64,000 nucleotides of DNA from Serilophus lunatus (taxonomy: Eukaryota > Chordata > Aves > Passeriformes > Eurylaimidae): contig VXBA01002140.1 in NCBI GenBank assembly GCA_013399895.1, forward strand, positions 22,491 through 86,490, written 5' to 3'. A program made the translations under genes and the position numbers. The notes under the pieces are model-generated. The model worked only from the letters and a program-made list of their open reading frames with translations, was not told where the DNA came from and did no database searches. Each line of letters opens with the position of its first letter. The stretch's first letter is position 1. Below, piece by piece: positions 63,401 through 64,000 of the stretch.

Positions 63401-64000
63401 TATGACATCTGATTTTATGGACATCTGAGAAATGCAATTTAGGATACATGGAGCATAAATGTGCGAAGAAGATTCAATGAGACTTCCTTTGCTCTCTCTC
63501 GAAACCAATGGCAGATGCAGAGCAAGAAGTGGCTTCAATACTCCATGGAGTACTACAAAAAGGATGGAAAGAGTTCTGATCTCGAGGAGCTGGGACAACT
63601 CGCATTCAAATCTTATCTAGAATTGCATGTGGCTCAGACATTAAGCAGGAATACATTTTGACTCATCTGTAGTTTCAAATTATGATTTAACTCTCATCTC
63701 CTCTATGAAGACCAGATGCTTTCTCACTCCCCGCCGATCTTAATATAGTCAAAAATTAATACTCTAAATAAGAGTACTGATTGGTAGATAAAGAAAAATA
63801 AATAGACACTACCTAAATTAAATTAAGATCACTTAGGAGACTCCAGCACTAAAGCACACATAATCCTGTGCTTCAAACTTTGTTCTCAGCCACTGACAAC
63901 ATGATGCTACTTCAGACCCACAGAGAATGTGAAGGTATCGCTAAATCAAGATCTCTACTGTTGACAACTGACTGGCAAAAAAACAGCAACACCAAACTAA
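57442..64000. other. Unique AT-rich DNA, no gene seen
   Basis: About 6.6 kb. It includes a (TA)8 tract at 62789-62804. A 30-codon frame at 58396-58488 begins in a good translation context and has a hydrophobic N-terminus (see findings). No exon, RNA gene or transposon could be supported with confidence. Confidence 0.5.

Noticed and set aside
63461..63661. 66-codon frame with a polar, helix-like composition near the right edge
   Set aside because: Considered as an exon, but no flanking splice pair or known family could be supported.
1..64000. CRISPR arrays, bacterial operons, phage or plasmid features
   Set aside because: Composition, CR1 elements and absence of dense long frames show vertebrate nuclear DNA; no regularly spaced repeat array other than microsatellites was seen.
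1..64000. Telomeric (TTAGGG)n arrays, mitochondrial inserts, tRNA or rRNA genes
   Set aside because: None was recognised on reading both strands; small decayed copies could still have been missed by eye.

Overview
The window is non-coding vertebrate DNA, almost certainly from a bird. The strongest evidence is a set of CR1 (chicken repeat 1) LINE fragments on both strands. Several carry the typical avian CR1 3' tail, an ATTCTATGA/ATTCTGTGA-type repeat instead of poly(A). The background is AT-rich (about 37% GC by eye) with no dense reading frames. The isolated N bases (10030, 39769-39774, 51927) all sit beside homopolymer runs, as expected of a draft assembly. A solo or proviral LTR at the left edge ends in TAAACCACAACA, a terminus I associate with bird endogenous retroviruses, though I cannot name the family. 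The species cannot be determined.

Layout. 1-676: the 3' part, perhaps nearly all, of a retroviral LTR, more GC-rich than its surroundings. 677-9984: unique AT-rich DNA. 9985-11853: a 40-base A run, a 113-base pure pyrimidine tract and a reverse-strand CR1 3' fragment. 11854-19771: mostly unique sequence with one degraded reverse-strand CR1 piece at 18716-18945. 19772-22101: the main element, a 2.3 kb 5'-truncated CR1 with the ORF2 reverse transcriptase region in recognisable but broken form. 25344-25867: a second CR1 of a different subfamily with an internal deletion. 29695-29750 and 30131-30204: CR1 scraps. 33177-33597: a CR1 fragment split by a (GATA)n(CATA)n microsatellite. 35873-35930: a possible hAT DNA-transposon end. 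39810-40140: an old CR1 beside a poly(A) tract with an assembly gap. 45275-45510: a reverse-strand CR1 3' piece. 46100-46143: a second pyrimidine microsatellite. 57341-57441: a reverse-strand CR1 tail containing an 81-bp-spaced duplication. The rest, including most of 46-64 kb, is unique sequence in which I recognise nothing.

No host protein-coding exon, tRNA, rRNA or other RNA gene could be supported. The remaining open frames (60-122 codons) are about the number and length expected by chance in six frames of AT-rich DNA, or lie inside CR1 or microsatellites. The window is best read as intergenic or deep intronic. I found no evidence of a new biological system; the findings below are modest and concern repeat structure, repeat decay and a few speculative regulatory candidates.
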